Positions 31,542 to 41,913 of a DNA stretch of 64,000 nt are shown piece after piece; position 1 is the stretch's first letter; every line of letters begins with the position of its first letter. Location: contig NZ_BAAARN010000001.1 of assembly GCF_039532215.1 (NCBI RefSeq), positions 1,721,942 through 1,785,941 on the forward strand, written 5' to 3'. The translations under genes and the position numbers were made by a program. The notes beneath the pieces were generated by a model. That model did not search any database. It saw only the letters and a program-made list of their open reading frames with translations, and was not told where the DNA came from. This DNA is from Pedococcus aerophilus (lineage in GTDB: Bacteria > Actinomycetota > Actinomycetes > Actinomycetales > Dermatophilaceae).

Positions 31542-32519
31542 ATGGAACGAACCGTGCACCCTCGCGCCGGCTGGCTCAGGTCACCGGCATCTCTCGTCAC
31601 GGCCCTCGTGGCCGTCCTCGGACTCCTCGTCGCCGCGGCCGCACCCGCCGGCGCCGCCAGGACGTCCCTCGTACCCCTCCCCGACGGCCTGCGCCCGGAG
31701 GGCATCACCGCCGGTCCCGGTGACACCTACTACGTCGGCTCCCTCGCCGACGGCCGCATCGTCACCGGTGACCTCAGCCGCGCGACCAGCCGTGTCCTGC
31801 TCCCCGGCGCCACCGGCCGCCAGATCCGCGGGCTGGACCGCGACGCACGCACCGGGCTCGTCTGGGCCGCGGGCAACGTCGGCACCGAGGCCCACGTCTG
31901 GGCCGTCGACGGTCGCACCGGCCGCGTGGCGTCCGACACCGTCGTCCCGGGCGGGGTCTTCCTCAACGACCTCGTCGTCACCCGCGACGCCGTCTGGGTC
32001 ACCGACTCCCGGGTCGACCGGCTCACCGTGATCGCGCTCGGACGGGGCGGCCGGCCCACCGGCGCGGCCCCGGCCTTCCTCCCCCTCACCGGCGCCTGGC
32101 CCGCCGGGGACGGGGTGGCCAACAACGCCAACGGCATCCGGCAGCTCTCCGACGGCTCCGCGATCCTCAACAACAGCAGGGTCGGCGGCCTCTGGCGGGT
32201 CGACCCGGCGACCGGGGTGACCACGCAGGTCCCCGTCAGCGGCGGACCGGCGATCACCGGCGGCGACGGCCTCGAGCTGTCGGGGACGACGCTGTACAAC
32301 GTCCGCGGCACGGGTCAGGCCGAGGTGTCGGTGCTGACGCTCCGGCGCAGCGCCACCGGCTGGACCGCCACCTGGCGCGGGGCCCTGACCGACCCCAGCC
32401 TCGACGTCCCCTCGACCGCGGTGCTGGTGGGCAAGACGCTCTGGGCCGTGAACGCCCGCTTCGGCGTCGTCGACCCGGGTACGGCCCCGTACTGGATCAC
32501 TCCACTGGCCGCCCGCTGA
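31542..32519 (+). CDS. Exported SMP-30/gluconolactonase-like beta-propeller protein
   Basis: This 325-aa protein has a signal peptide (about residues 1-38, ending AAPAGAA), then repeats of the six-bladed propeller type (LPDGLRPEGITAGPGDTYYVGSLADG; NDLVVTRDAVWVTDS; NGIRQLSDGSAILNNS). Lactonase-type metal ligands are not fully evident, so it may bind or hydrolyse a sugar lactone or serve another extracellular role. The ATG at 31542 is used; a CATGAT hexamer ends 6 nt before it. Confidence 0.78.
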   Translation: MERTVHPRAGWLRSPASLVTALVAVLGLLVAAAAPAGAARTSLVPLPDGLRPEGITAGPGDTYYVGSLADGRIVTGDLSRATSRVLLPGATGRQIRGLDRDARTGLVWAAGNVGTEAHVWAVDGRTGRVASDTVVPGGVFLNDLVVTRDAVWVTDSRVDRLTVIALGRGGRPTGAAPAFLPLTGAWPAGDGVANNANGIRQLSDGSAILNNSRVGGLWRVDPATGVTTQVPVSGGPAITGGDGLELSGTTLYNVRGTGQAEVSVLTLRRSATGWTATWRGALTDPSLDVPSTAVLVGKTLWAVNARFGVVDPGTAPYWITPLAAR

Positions 32520-32540
32520 CATTTCGGGTGGACAGCCGTG

Positions 32541-32581
32541 GCCCCGGTGGGGATGGTGGACATATCCATCCACACCGGGGC
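32541..32581 (+). terminator. Terminator hairpin after the propeller gene
   Basis: Arms of 16 bp (GCCCCGGTGGGGATGG and CCATCCACACCGGGGC, one mismatch) with a 9-nt loop lie 21 nt after the stop. Confidence 0.65.
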
Positions 32582-32643
32582 AAACGGCGCCTCGCCGCAT
32601 CGAGGACTCCGCAAGCCCTCCCGGGCTCGAAGGGGAGTCATCG

Positions 32644-34053
32644 ATGCACGTGCTCAGATCCAGCAGGAGAACCATCGTCGTCGCGGCCACGGTCGCCCTC
32701 GTGGCAGGCGGAGCCGCCGGCCTGAACGGGACAGCGACAGGCCCCGACTCCACCGGTGGCGGCACCACCGCAGAGGTCGTCCCAGCCTCCGGGGAGCCGG
32801 ACACCGCCTTGCGCCGCTCGCTCGCCGCGGCTCCGGACGGCCTCCGGACGCCGTTCGAGGCGAGCAACGGGAAGACCTGGACCACCGTCGCCCAGGCGCA
32901 GAAGTTCTGGCGCGACCTCGACGCCAGCACCGACCGCGTGCGGGTGAGCACCGTGGGCCGGACCAACGAGGGTCGACCCCTGCAGCTCGTCCAGGTCGGC
33001 AACCCCGCCCCGAGGTCCGTCGCCGAGGCACGGACGGGCTCGGTCCTGCTGTACACGTGCTCGGTCCACGGCAACGAGCCGTCCGGGCGCGAGGCCTGCC
33101 TCCAGCTCGCCCGCGACATGGCCACGACCACCGACCCCGCGTGGCAGCGGCTGCTGCGGACCACGACGGTGCTGTTCATCAACGCCAACCCCGACGGCTG
33201 GCAGGCGAACACCCGGGCCAACGCCCAGGGGCTCGACGTCAACCGTGACTACATGGCGCTGGAGTCCCCCGAGGCGACCGCCATCACCAAGGTCATCCGC
33301 GACTGGAAGCCCGACGTGCTCAACGACCTGCACGAGTACGGGCCCAACCAGTACTACAAGACCGACCTGCTCCAGCTCTGGCCGCGCAACCGCCAGGCGG
33401 ACGAAGAGATCCATGACCTCGCCAAGACGATGAGCGAGGAGTATGCCGCCGCGCAGGTCGAGTCCCTCGGCTACACCTCGGGCGAGTACGGGCTCTACGT
33501 CAAGGACGGGGAGCAGTTCCTCCAGGTCGCCGGTGACGAGCAGGGCCGCATCCTGCGCAACTACGCCGGGCTCTCGCACGTCGTGGGCATGCTCAGCGAG
33601 ACGGCCAACAAGCCACTGGACGACGCAGAGGCCGCTGATACGTCGCTGCTCAACCGGCGCCGCGTCGAGGTCAACTACACCAGTGCCGTCGGCAGCGCGC
33701 AGATGGTGCTGGAGAACCGCGCCACCCTCGTCCGCGAGACCGCTGCGGCGGCGGAGCGGGTGACGCGGGAGGGTGCTGAGCAGTCCGGTGTCGTCTACTT
33801 CGCAGGTCAGGACAACGTCATCCCCGAGTCGTCGGCCGAGGTGGAGCCGGAGCCGATGTGCGGCTACCAGCTGACCGCGGCTCAACGCACCGAGCTGGCA
33901 CCGGTCCTGCGTGCCCACGGGATCACCTGGCGCACCAACGCCGGTGGCGCGTTCGTGAAGATGGCGCAGGAGGACCAGCCGCTCATCCCGCTGCTGCTGG
34001 ACGCCCGCTCCGAGCACCGGATCGCCGAGGCCACACCGGTCGACGACTGCTGA
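32644..34053 (+). CDS. Exported M14 zinc carboxypeptidase
   Basis: This 469-aa protein has a signal peptide (1-30). The M14 metal site is HxxE (H142, E145 in SVHGNEPSG) plus H230 in NDLHEYG. The substrate-binding Arg is in DVNRDY, and a likely catalytic Glu is E319 in GMLSETAN. It probably trims peptides or peptidoglycan stems outside the cell. An AGGGGAG site precedes the ATG. It is a single-gene unit with its own terminator. Confidence 0.87.
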   Translation: MHVLRSSRRTIVVAATVALVAGGAAGLNGTATGPDSTGGGTTAEVVPASGEPDTALRRSLAAAPDGLRTPFEASNGKTWTTVAQAQKFWRDLDASTDRVRVSTVGRTNEGRPLQLVQVGNPAPRSVAEARTGSVLLYTCSVHGNEPSGREACLQLARDMATTTDPAWQRLLRTTTVLFINANPDGWQANTRANAQGLDVNRDYMALESPEATAITKVIRDWKPDVLNDLHEYGPNQYYKTDLLQLWPRNRQADEEIHDLAKTMSEEYAAAQVESLGYTSGEYGLYVKDGEQFLQVAGDEQGRILRNYAGLSHVVGMLSETANKPLDDAEAADTSLLNRRRVEVNYTSAVGSAQMVLENRATLVRETAAAAERVTREGAEQSGVVYFAGQDNVIPESSAEVEPEPMCGYQLTAAQRTELAPVLRAHGITWRTNAGGAFVKMAQEDQPLIPLLLDARSEHRIAEATPVDDC

Positions 34054-34102
34054 CGGCCTCGACCAGATCGGCCGGTCAGGTTGCTCGACCTGGCAGCTGC
34101 TC

Positions 34103-34146
34103 CAGGGATGCCAGGCGCGCGGCATGTCGCGCTCCTGGCATCCCTG
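34103..34146. terminator. Bidirectional terminator between M14 peptidase and ABC exporter
   Basis: A perfect 13-bp stem (CAGGGATGCCAGG / CCTGGCATCCCTG) is capped by an inner GCGCG/CGCGC stem. It lies between the convergent genes ending at 34053 and 34166. Confidence 0.75.
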
Positions 34147-34165
34147 AGTCGTCTCAGGCGTCGGG

Positions 34166-36163
34166 TCAGGCGTCGACCACCACGGCGGCGCCGCTGAACT
34201 GCGCGGCATACAGCTCCGCGTAGGCGCCGTCGCGGGCGAGCAGCTCGGCGTGCGAACCCTGCTCGACGATCGCCCCGTCGCGCATGACGAGGATGACGTC
34301 GGCGTCGCGGATCGTCGAGAGGCGGTGGGCGATGACGAAGCTCGTGCGGTCCTGGCGCAGGGCCGACATCGCCTGCTGGACCAGCAGCTCGGTGCGGGTG
34401 TCGACCGAGCTGGTCGCCTCGTCGAGGATGAGCAGCGCCGGGTCGGACAAGAACGCCCGCGCGATCGTCAGCAGCTGCTTCTCGCCCGCGCTGATGTTGC
34501 CACCCTCGGCATCGAGCACCGTGTCGTACCCGTCGGGCAGCGAGTGCACGAACCGGTCGACGTAGGTCGCCCGGGCCGCGGCGAGGACCTCTTCCTCGGA
34601 CGCACCGGGGCGGCCGTAGGCGATGTTGTCGCGGATGGTGCCGCCGAACAGCCAGGTGTCCTGGAGCACCATGCCGATCTCGCTGCGCAGGTTGTGGCGG
34701 GTCAGGGCCGTGATGTCCACGCCGTCCAGGGTGATCCGGCCGGCGTCGAGCTCGTAGAACCTCATGACGAGGTTGACGAGGGTGGTCTTCCCGGCACCGG
34801 TCGGCCCGACGATGGCGACCGTCTGCCCGGGCTCCACGACGAGGTCGAGGTGCTCGATGAGCGGGTTCGCCGGGTCGTAGGAGAACGACACGTCCTCGAA
34901 CTCCACCCGTCCGCGGGGGTCGTCGAGCACCGCCGCACCGACGGCGTCGGGGCGCTGCTCGGGCGCGTCGAGCACCTCGAAGACACGCTCGGCCGAGGCC
35001 ACCCCGGACTGCATGAGGTTGGCCATCGACGCGACCTGCGTCAGCGGCTGGGTGAACTGGCGTGAGTACTGGATGAACGCCTGCACGTCACCGAGGGTCA
35101 TCGAGCCGCCGGCGACGCGCAGCCCGCCGACCACGGCGATGATGACGTAGTTGAGGTTCCCGATGAACATCATCGTCGGCATGATGATGCCGCTGACGAA
35201 CTGTGCGCCGAACCCCGCGGCATACAGGTCGTCGTTCTTGGCCCGGAACGACGCCCGCACCTCGTCCTGGCGCCCGAACACCTTGACCAGCTCGTGCCCG
35301 GTGAAGGACTCCTCGACGACGGAGTTGAGCTCGCCGGTGCTCTTCCACTGCTGGACGAAGTGCTTCTGCGACCGCTTGCCGATCACCGCGGTGACCGCCA
35401 TCGAGACCGGGATGGTGAACAGCGCGATCAGGGCCAGCATCGGCGAGATGTAGAGCATCATCGCGATCATCGCCACCACGGTGAGCAACGACGTGAGCAG
35501 CTGGCTCAGCGTCTGCTGAAGGCTCTGGGCGACGTTGTCGATGTCGTTGGTGACGCGGCTGAGCAGCTCGCCACGCGGCTGGCCGTCGAAGTAGGGCAAC
35601 GGCAGTCGGTTGAGCTTGTCCTCGACGTCACGGCGCAGCCCGAAGATGGTGCGGTTCACCGCGCCGGTGAGCAGCCAGCCCTGGGCCCACGACAGCAGGC
35701 TGGCGACGACGTAGATGGCGAGCACCAGCAGGAGCACGTCCCCGACCGCCCCGAAGTCGATGCCCTGCCCCGGGACGAGGTAGGGCATGCCGCCCACGAG
35801 GTCGGCCAACGTGTCGTCGCCCCGCGCGCGGAGCGCCTCGACCAGCTGGGCCTTGTCGCTGCCGGCCGGGAACCTCGCCCCCACCACCCCGGCGAAGATG
35901 TGGTCGGTCGCCCGCCTGAGGATCTTCGGCCCGATCGCCGACAGGCCCACGCTCGCGACGGCGAGAGCCAGCACGGCATACAGGGGAAGGCGTTCGGGGC
36001 GCAGCAGGCCGAGGAGTCGCTTCGCGGACGGCACGAAGTCCTGCGACTTCTCGGCCGGCACCCCTGCGCCCATCATCGGTCCGTGCCGCTGGCCGGCCCG
36101 CGCTCCCGGCCCGCGCCTGGCTTCTGCCGCCTTCTCCTCCGCGGTCTTCACTCCTTCGCTCAT
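34166..36163 (-). CDS. ABC exporter half-transporter, canonical ATPase site (second subunit)
   Basis: This 665-aa protein has a charged N-tail, six helices (about 60-370), and a nucleotide-binding domain with Walker [10 protein letters not shown], signature [10 protein letters not shown] and Walker [13 protein letters not shown] with an intact catalytic Glu. The signature is degenerate (SAGEK for SGGQ). The ATG at 36163 overlaps its partner's stop as ATGA. With the upstream subunit it forms a heterodimeric multidrug-type exporter. Confidence 0.92.
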   Translation of the reverse strand: MSEGVKTAEEKAAEARRGPGARAGQRHGPMMGAGVPAEKSQDFVPSAKRLLGLLRPERLPLYAVLALAVASVGLSAIGPKILRRATDHIFAGVVGARFPAGSDKAQLVEALRARGDDTLADLVGGMPYLVPGQGIDFGAVGDVLLLVLAIYVVASLLSWAQGWLLTGAVNRTIFGLRRDVEDKLNRLPLPYFDGQPRGELLSRVTNDIDNVAQSLQQTLSQLLTSLLTVVAMIAMMLYISPMLALIALFTIPVSMAVTAVIGKRSQKHFVQQWKSTGELNSVVEESFTGHELVKVFGRQDEVRASFRAKNDDLYAAGFGAQFVSGIIMPTMMFIGNLNYVIIAVVGGLRVAGGSMTLGDVQAFIQYSRQFTQPLTQVASMANLMQSGVASAERVFEVLDAPEQRPDAVGAAVLDDPRGRVEFEDVSFSYDPANPLIEHLDLVVEPGQTVAIVGPTGAGKTTLVNLVMRFYELDAGRITLDGVDITALTRHNLRSEIGMVLQDTWLFGGTIRDNIAYGRPGASEEEVLAAARATYVDRFVHSLPDGYDTVLDAEGGNISAGEKQLLTIARAFLSDPALLILDEATSSVDTRTELLVQQAMSALRQDRTSFVIAHRLSTIRDADVILVMRDGAIVEQGSHAELLARDGAYAELYAAQFSGAAVVVDA

Positions 36164-37893
36164 GCTGCTGCCTCCGCGCTCTGCTGGGACTCGACGATCT
36201 CGACGTACGTGGGGCACGTCTCGAGGAGCTCGTCGTGGGTCCCGGTCCCGACGACGAGCCCGTCGTCGAGGACGACGATGTGGTCGGCGTCGACGATGGT
36301 CGACACCCGTTGGGCCACGACCACGACGGCGGTGTGCCGCGTGACGGGCTTGAGCGCGGACCGCAGCCGCGCGTCCGTCGACAGGTCGAGGGCCGAGAAG
36401 CTGTCGTCGAACAGGAAGATCTCGGGCTTGGCGACCAGGGCCCGGGCGATGGCAAGTCGCTGGCGCTGGCCACCCGAGACGTTCGTGCCGCCCTGGACGA
36501 TCGGTGCGTGCAGGCCCTGCGGCATGGCGCGCACGAAGTCCTCCGCCTGGGCGATGCGCAGGGCCTCCCACAGCTCGTCGTCGGTCGCGCCGGCGTCGCC
36601 GTAGCGCAGGTTGCTCGCGACCGTGCCGGTGAACAGGTAGGGCTTCTGCGGCACGAGGCCGATCCGCGCCCACACGTCCTCCAGCGCCGCGTCCCGCACG
36701 TCGACCCCGCCGATGAGCACCTGCCCCCCGGTCACGTCGTAGAGCCGAGGGATGAGGGACAGCAGGGTCGACTTCCCGGCACCGGTGCTGCCGATGATGG
36801 CCGTCGTCCTGCCCGGCTCCGCCGTGATCGAGACACCCTGCAGGACAGGGACATCCGCACCCGGGTAGGCGAACGTGACATCGCGCAGCTCGATGCCGGC
36901 ACCCCGGCGCGGGATGGCCACGGGCTCGGCCGGCGGCACCACGGTCGACGCGGTGTCGAGGACCTCTGCGATGCGTCCGGAGGAGACCGTCGCCCGGGGG
37001 ATCATCATCGACATGAAGGTCGCCATCATCACCGACATGAGGATCTGCATGAGGTAGCTCATGAACGCGGTCAGCTCCCCGATCTGCATCTGGCCGCTGG
37101 AGACGCGGTGCGAACCGAACCACAGCACCGCCACCGTCGAGGCGTTGAAGATGAGCATGACGATCGGGAAGACCATGGCCATCAGGCGACCGACCGCGAG
37201 CGCGGTGCCGGTGTACTGCGTGTTCGCCTCCGCGAATCGGACCCGCTCGTGGTCCTCGCGGACGAACGCCCGCACCACCCGGATGCCGGTGATCTGTTCG
37301 CGCAGAACGCGGTTCACCCAGTCGACAGACTCCTGCATGATCCGGAACTGCGGGATCATCCGGCGGATCACCAGCGCCACCGACAGCGCGAGGAGCGGAA
37401 CGGCCACGGCCACCAGCCAGGACAGCCCGACGTCCTCACGCAGGGCCATGACGATCCCGCCGACCATCATGATCGGGGCCGAGACCATCATCGCGGCACC
37501 CATGAAGACGACCTGCTGGACCTGCGTGACGTCGTTGGTCGTGCGCGAGATGAGCGTGGGCGCCCCGAAGCGTGACACCTCCTGGGCGGAGAAGTCGCCG
37601 ACGCGGGCGAAGACGTCGGCCCGCAGGTCGCGGCCGAGCCCGGCCGCCGACCGCGCCCCGAGGTAGGTCGCCCAGACCGTGGCGGCGATCTGGACGAGGG
37701 AGACCGCGAGCATCCACCCGCCCGTGCGCAGGATGTAGCCGGTGTCGCCCTTGGCCACGCCCTCGTCGATGATGCGGCCGTTGAGGCTGGGCAGGTAGAG
37801 CGAGGCGATGGTGCCGACGAGCTGGAGCCCGACGAGGACGGTGATGAGCCTCTGGTAGGGCCGCAGGTAGTCGCGGATGATCCGGATGAGCAC
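36160..37893 (-). CDS. ABC exporter half-transporter with degenerate catalytic residue (first subunit)
   Basis: This 577-aa protein has six helices (1-310), Walker [10 protein letters not shown] and canonical signature [10 protein letters not shown]. Walker B reads [12 protein letters not shown], with Asp in place of the catalytic Glu. This asymmetry is typical of heterodimeric exporters such as BmrCD/TM287-288. The GTG start at 37893 overlaps the TetR stop by 1 nt (TAGTG). Confidence 0.92.
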   Translation of the reverse strand: MLIRIIRDYLRPYQRLITVLVGLQLVGTIASLYLPSLNGRIIDEGVAKGDTGYILRTGGWMLAVSLVQIAATVWATYLGARSAAGLGRDLRADVFARVGDFSAQEVSRFGAPTLISRTTNDVTQVQQVVFMGAAMMVSAPIMMVGGIVMALREDVGLSWLVAVAVPLLALSVALVIRRMIPQFRIMQESVDWVNRVLREQITGIRVVRAFVREDHERVRFAEANTQYTGTALAVGRLMAMVFPIVMLIFNASTVAVLWFGSHRVSSGQMQIGELTAFMSYLMQILMSVMMATFMSMMIPRATVSSGRIAEVLDTASTVVPPAEPVAIPRRGAGIELRDVTFAYPGADVPVLQGVSITAEPGRTTAIIGSTGAGKSTLLSLIPRLYDVTGGQVLIGGVDVRDAALEDVWARIGLVPQKPYLFTGTVASNLRYGDAGATDDELWEALRIAQAEDFVRAMPQGLHAPIVQGGTNVSGGQRQRLAIARALVAKPEIFLFDDSFSALDLSTDARLRSALKPVTRHTAVVVVAQRVSTIVDADHIVVLDDGLVVGTGTHDELLETCPTYVEIVESQQSAEAAA

Positions 37894-38498
37894 TACTTCT
37901 TCCCCCCTGGTTCGGGACGCCGGAGGGCGCCCTCGAGGATGACGTCGACGAGGTCCTGCGGTGTGGAGTCACCGTGGTGGAGCATCGGGTGGACGCTCGA
38001 GAGCGTGAGCATCCGCAGGTAGTTGACGACCTCGGTGGCCGGCAGCCGGAGCTGGTCGGCGTCGGCTCCGACGAGCGCGACGAACGCCTGGTCGACCGCG
38101 GTGTTGGCCTGCTCGCGTCGCGGGTCCTGCCCCTTGTGCGGCGGGCGCATGGGTCGGCCCGACGCCTGGAGGACGCTCATGAGCGAGAAGATGTCGCGCA
38201 GGTAGCCCTGCATGGTCGACACGGCGGCAGCGAGGCGTTCGCGCAGCGGCAGCGCGACGTCGATCTCGAGCAGCCGGGCGACGAGCACCTCGGTCTGGAA
38301 GGCGTCGTGGACGCAGGCTTCGACCAGCTCGTCCTTGGACTCGAACACCCGGAAGATCGTGCCCTCGGCGACGCCCGCCGCCCGGGCGATCTCCTTGGTG
38401 CTCACCGCACGCCCCTTGTCGCGCAGCAGTGGCACCGTCGACGCGATGATCGCGGCTCGACGGTCGTCGGGGGCCATGGCAGGGGCTCGGGGAGTCAC
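37893..38498 (-). CDS. TetR-family repressor of the ABC exporter operon
   Basis: This 201-aa protein has a TetR HTH at about 33-54 (STKEIARAAGVAEGTIFRVF). The GTG start at 38498 is supported by a promoter whose -10 box ends 6 nt upstream. It is cotranscribed with the two ABC genes. The operator at 38512-38531 lies in its own promoter, so it should repress the whole operon until a drug-like ligand binds. Confidence 0.88.
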   Translation of the reverse strand: MTPRAPAMAPDDRRAAIIASTVPLLRDKGRAVSTKEIARAAGVAEGTIFRVFESKDELVEACVHDAFQTEVLVARLLEIDVALPLRERLAAAVSTMQGYLRDIFSLMSVLQASGRPMRPPHKGQDPRREQANTAVDQAFVALVGADADQLRLPATEVVNYLRMLTLSSVHPMLHHGDSTPQDLVDVILEGALRRPEPGGKK

Positions 38499-38504
38499 CT
38501 GTTC

Positions 38505-38533
38505 AGAGTAAGTGAGTGAGCACTCACTCACAA
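38505..38533 (-). promoter_or_regulatory. TetR promoter with palindromic operator
   Basis: On the minus strand, -35 TTGTGA (38533-38528), a 17-bp spacer and -10 TACTCT (38510-38505) end 6 nt before the GTG start. The operator GTGAGTGAG-CA-CTCACTCAC (38512-38531) fills the spacer, so a bound repressor would block polymerase. Confidence 0.8.
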
Positions 38534-38589
38534 CACATTTGCTGACCTGCGCAGATGGTCCCGCCCACCCCGGGGAGCGGGGCCTGCAC

Positions 38590-39195
38590 TCACTCCGCGC
38601 CGGCTCGGTCCCCGTGGATCGGCACGGTCACCGCAGCCACGACGACCATCGCCGCCTCCCGGGGAGTGCACCGGGCCGTGTCGACCTCGAGGTCGTAGTC
38701 GATGCCCTCGTGCACGAGCGTCGCCTGGGCGGCGGCCATCCCGACCACCCGGTCGGCCCGGGCCCGCTCACGGACCAGCGCCACCTCGGGATCGCAGTGG
38801 ACCCCGACCCAGAGCACCCGCAACCCCGCGAGCGCCTGGCGCCAGCGCTCCTGGGCCGCGGGGCCGCTGAGGAACCCGTCCTCGACGACGACCGGCACGT
38901 CCCGGGCGACGCCCGCGATGCCACGCATCCAGGCCTGCTCGACACGACGCCACTCGGGACCGGTCTCGACCCGGCCGTCGGGGTGCAGGACCAGGCCGCC
39001 CTCGACCTGGTCGAAGCCCGGCGGGAGCGCCTCGATCAGCGTGTCGACGGTGAGCCGCAGCCAGGTCCCCGGCAGGAGGTCGACGAGGACCGCCGCCAGC
39101 GTGGACTTGCCCGAGCTCGACCCGCCGTTGAGGACGATGACGTCCGGCCCGGCCCCGGCCCCGGCCCCCGCCACGCCTTCGGACCCGACGGTCAC
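38590..39195 (-). CDS. Chloramphenicol phosphotransferase-like P-loop kinase
   Basis: This 201-aa protein has Walker A GGSSSGKST (24-32), an Asp in RLTVDTLIEALP (D51) at the place of the CPT catalytic Asp, and VVVEDGFLSG and RERARADRVVGMA as in the CPT family. It may phosphorylate a small molecule; activity on chloramphenicol cannot be assumed. The GTG start at 39195 overlaps the methyltransferase stop as GTGA. Confidence 0.85.
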   Translation of the reverse strand: MTVGSEGVAGAGAGAGPDVIVLNGGSSSGKSTLAAVLVDLLPGTWLRLTVDTLIEALPPGFDQVEGGLVLHPDGRVETGPEWRRVEQAWMRGIAGVARDVPVVVEDGFLSGPAAQERWRQALAGLRVLWVGVHCDPEVALVRERARADRVVGMAAAQATLVHEGIDYDLEVDTARCTPREAAMVVVAAVTVPIHGDRAGAE

Positions 39196-40697
39196 GTCAC
39201 CAGGCCGTCAGCCACCAGCTCGCGCAGCAGGGCGACGAGGTCGGGCCGCAGGGTGGCCTCGTCGACCTCGAGCAGCTGGGCGATGGCCGAGATCGCCACC
39301 CCGGCCGTGAGGGTGCCGTCGCAGACGCTGGCGAGGGCGGCCCCCGCGGTGTCCAGCCTGACCGTGCGGCGCAGCCCGCCGCCCTGCCTCAGCAGGATGA
39401 CGCTCGGGTCCGGGTCGCCGGGGCGCGAGTGCCGCTCCTCGGTGACGTCCGGGGCCACCGTCCAGGCCACCCCGAGCAGGTCCGCCTCGGTGTGCTCGGC
39501 CAGCCAGGTGCGCGCGCGGATCCCGGCGAGGACGTGCGGACCCATCGGCGAGGCGACCGGCCCCCCGACCTCGTCGAGGTGCACGAACGGCTCACGGTCG
39601 GTGACCGGTCGCTGCAGCGTCACCACCCCGAACCCCACCGCTGACACGTCGCGCGAGGCGAAGTCGTCGAGCCACGCGGCATACATCGTCGCGAACTCCA
39701 CCGTGGCGCTGTGGTGACCACCGTCGCGGGCCCATGTCTCGGCGTACTCCGCGGGGTCCTGGACGTCGCGCTGGATGATCCACGCGTCGAGGCCGGTGCC
39801 GTCGACCCATCCGCGCACGCGCTCGCGCCAGTCGGCGTCGCCGAGGACCTCCCAGTTGCCGAGGAACTGCGCTATCCCTCCCGGCTCCAGGTGGTCGCCG
39901 ATCGACCGGACGAGGTCCGCCACGATCGCGTCACCCGCGGCACCGCCGTCGCGGTACTCGAACAGCGGGACGTCGGGGCTGCGGGGCGTGATGACGAACG
40001 GCGGGTTGCTCACGATCAGCTCGAACCGTTGCCCCGCAACAGGATCGAGCATGGAACCACCGACGACGTCCCAGCTGGCACCGTTGAGGGCGGCGTTGAA
40101 CCTGGCGTAGGCGAGGGCCCGCTCCGACAGGTCGGTCACGGTGATGTGGGCGGCGTGCGCACCGAGGTGCAGGGCCTGGACGCCACACCCCGTGCCGATG
40201 TCGAGGGCGCGCACCACGAGCGGCCGAGGCGTCCACGACGCCAACGTCGTCGAGGCGCCACCGATCCCGAGCACGTGGTCCTCGTGCAGCGGCTCGCGCG
40301 TGGCGATCTCTGCGAGGTCGGAGGCCACCCACCAGGCGTGGTCCTCCTCGCCGTAGGGACGCAGGTCGCACGTCGCGACGACGCCCGGGCCCTGCTCACG
40401 GACCAGCCCCAGCGACTGGGCGCCCTGGAGCCCCAGGGTCGGCAGGGCCACGGCGACGTCCTCGGCGTCGACGGCGTCGCCGAGCCCGAAGAGGCGCACC
40501 AGCGTCGCGAGCGGTGTGCCGGCCGCGGCCGTGACGCGTTGCGCCGGCAGCACCTGCTCACGGGCGAGCGCTGCGCCCGCGAGCGGACCGAGCAGGTCGG
40601 AGACCCCCTCGACCGTGTATGCCGCCGCGGCCAGGTCTGCACGCAGCGCATCGATGAGCTCGGTGTCGGTGGAGGTGGGTGGCGCGGTGGTGGCCAC
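39192..40697 (-). CDS. Class I methyltransferase with NPPF motif (HemK/RsmC-like)
   Basis: This 501-aa protein has an N-terminal domain (about 1-150) and a SAM-binding core (RALDIGTGCGVQALHL) followed by IVSNPPFVITP. NPPF/Y is typical of enzymes that methylate amide or exocyclic amine groups (Gln in release factors, or G/A in rRNA). A C-terminal winged-helix-like region ends the protein. The GTG at 40697 is 1 nt after the AIM24 stop. Substrate is unknown. Confidence 0.85.
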   Translation of the reverse strand: MATTAPPTSTDTELIDALRADLAAAAYTVEGVSDLLGPLAGAALAREQVLPAQRVTAAAGTPLATLVRLFGLGDAVDAEDVAVALPTLGLQGAQSLGLVREQGPGVVATCDLRPYGEEDHAWWVASDLAEIATREPLHEDHVLGIGGASTTLASWTPRPLVVRALDIGTGCGVQALHLGAHAAHITVTDLSERALAYARFNAALNGASWDVVGGSMLDPVAGQRFELIVSNPPFVITPRSPDVPLFEYRDGGAAGDAIVADLVRSIGDHLEPGGIAQFLGNWEVLGDADWRERVRGWVDGTGLDAWIIQRDVQDPAEYAETWARDGGHHSATVEFATMYAAWLDDFASRDVSAVGFGVVTLQRPVTDREPFVHLDEVGGPVASPMGPHVLAGIRARTWLAEHTEADLLGVAWTVAPDVTEERHSRPGDPDPSVILLRQGGGLRRTVRLDTAGAALASVCDGTLTAGVAISAIAQLLEVDEATLRPDLVALLRELVADGLVT

Positions 40698-40698
40698 G

Positions 40699-41406
40699 TC
40701 AGCCGTCGAGCATGCCGCCGAGGTTGAACCCTCCGCCGCCGCTCTGGGCCGGCGGCGGGGTCCACTCGCTCGGCTGGACGATGACGAAGCCCGGGCCGTG
40801 GAAGGCGTACTGGAACGCCTCGCCGGAGCCGCCACGCAGCATGGAGCGGACGTTCATGCTCGAGACCACCTGGGGCACGAGGTTCGCCGACCAGCCCACG
40901 CACGCCTGGACGTCGACGTAGGTGGGCTGGGTGCCGCAGTCGAGGACGACCGGCTGGCCGACCGTGTGGATCGCCGCGGTGCCGGTGCCGTGCAGCGTGG
41001 TGTTGAACAGGCCACCGCTGAGCATCCCGGCACCCTGGACGCGCTTGATGTCCCAGTCGATGCTGGAGTCGAAGGCCAGCAGGTTGCGTGCGTTGAGGCT
41101 GATGCCGTCGCCGGTCAGCTCGACGAGGAAGACGAACCCGGCCTCGGACGCGAAGAACACGTCGCCCTCGCCGGACACCCGCATGAGCGAGACGTCCTCA
41201 CCGGTGACGACCTTCTTGAAGAGCTTGCCGACGCTGCCGGCCTTCTCGTGGTCGAAGCGGATGTTGCCCTGGAAGGACACCATCGCGCCCTTGACGGCCA
41301 GCACGTCGCCACCGAGGTGGACACGCAGCATCTGGGGGTTCTGGAGGGCGAAGCGCTGCTCCGCCTGGACCTCGAGGTTCGCCTGTTCGAACAGTGGACT
41401 CTGCAT
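40699..41406 (-). CDS. AIM24 family protein
   Basis: This 235-aa protein has the TIGR00266/AIM24 beta-prism pattern: VQAEQRFALQNPQMLRVHLGG, AVKGAMVSFQG and GEDVSLMRVSGEGDVFFA, and a Gly-rich C-terminus. The role of the family in bacteria is unclear. It is followed immediately by the methyltransferase gene. It starts 9 nt after the GNAT stop, so a four-gene transcript is likely. Confidence 0.88.
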   Translation of the reverse strand: MQSPLFEQANLEVQAEQRFALQNPQMLRVHLGGDVLAVKGAMVSFQGNIRFDHEKAGSVGKLFKKVVTGEDVSLMRVSGEGDVFFASEAGFVFLVELTGDGISLNARNLLAFDSSIDWDIKRVQGAGMLSGGLFNTTLHGTGTAAIHTVGQPVVLDCGTQPTYVDVQACVGWSANLVPQVVSSMNVRSMLRGGSGEAFQYAFHGPGFVIVQPSEWTPPPAQSGGGGFNLGGMLDG

Positions 41407-41415
41407 GTCGCCAGC

Positions 41416-41889
41416 CTAGGCCGAAGGCACGCCGATGGGGAGGCGGTAGGTCAGCCACTCCGAGCGGTCGCCACCGAGGCTGTCGTAGAGCCGCTGCGCC
41501 CGCTCGTTGTCCGGCGCCGTCTGCCACTGCAGCCACCGGCAGCCGCGGTCGGCCGCGAGCGATCGACAGGCCTCGAGCACGGCGCGGCCGGCGCCCTGCG
41601 ACCGGTGGTCGGCGTGGACGTAGAGGTCCTCCATCACGGCCAGCGGCAGCCCGAGGGTGGTGTCCCAGCTCCACAGGACGGTGGCGTGCCCGGCCACGGC
41701 GCCGTCGCCGTCACGGGCGATCAGCTGGGTGCCGCCGCCTGTGGCGATCAGGGCCCTGGCCATCGACGTCAGCTCGTCCACGGACGGGTCCTCCCGGTAG
41801 AACCGGGCGTAGGCGAGGAGCGACGGCGCGAGGTCGTCGAGGTCCTCCTCGGTGACGACGGCGACGGTCAGCTCGGCGGGCTCGTTCAT
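41416..41889 (-). CDS. GNAT-family N-acetyltransferase
   Basis: This 157-aa protein has the acetyl-CoA site DLYVHADHRSQGAGRAVLEA (motif A, R/Q-x-x-G-x-A/G type) and APDNERAQRLYDSLG. The acceptor is unknown. It is the first gene of the run GNAT, AIM24, methyltransferase, CPT-like kinase. Confidence 0.88.
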   Translation of the reverse strand: MNEPAELTVAVVTEEDLDDLAPSLLAYARFYREDPSVDELTSMARALIATGGGTQLIARDGDGAVAGHATVLWSWDTTLGLPLAVMEDLYVHADHRSQGAGRAVLEACRSLAADRGCRWLQWQTAPDNERAQRLYDSLGGDRSEWLTYRLPIGVPSA

Positions 41890-41913
41890 GCCCGGAATCT
41901 ACGCGAGGGCGCC

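Noticed and set aside
38590-39195. Calling this a chloramphenicol resistance gene
   Set aside because: P-loop and Asp positions fit the CPT family, but many members have other substrates.
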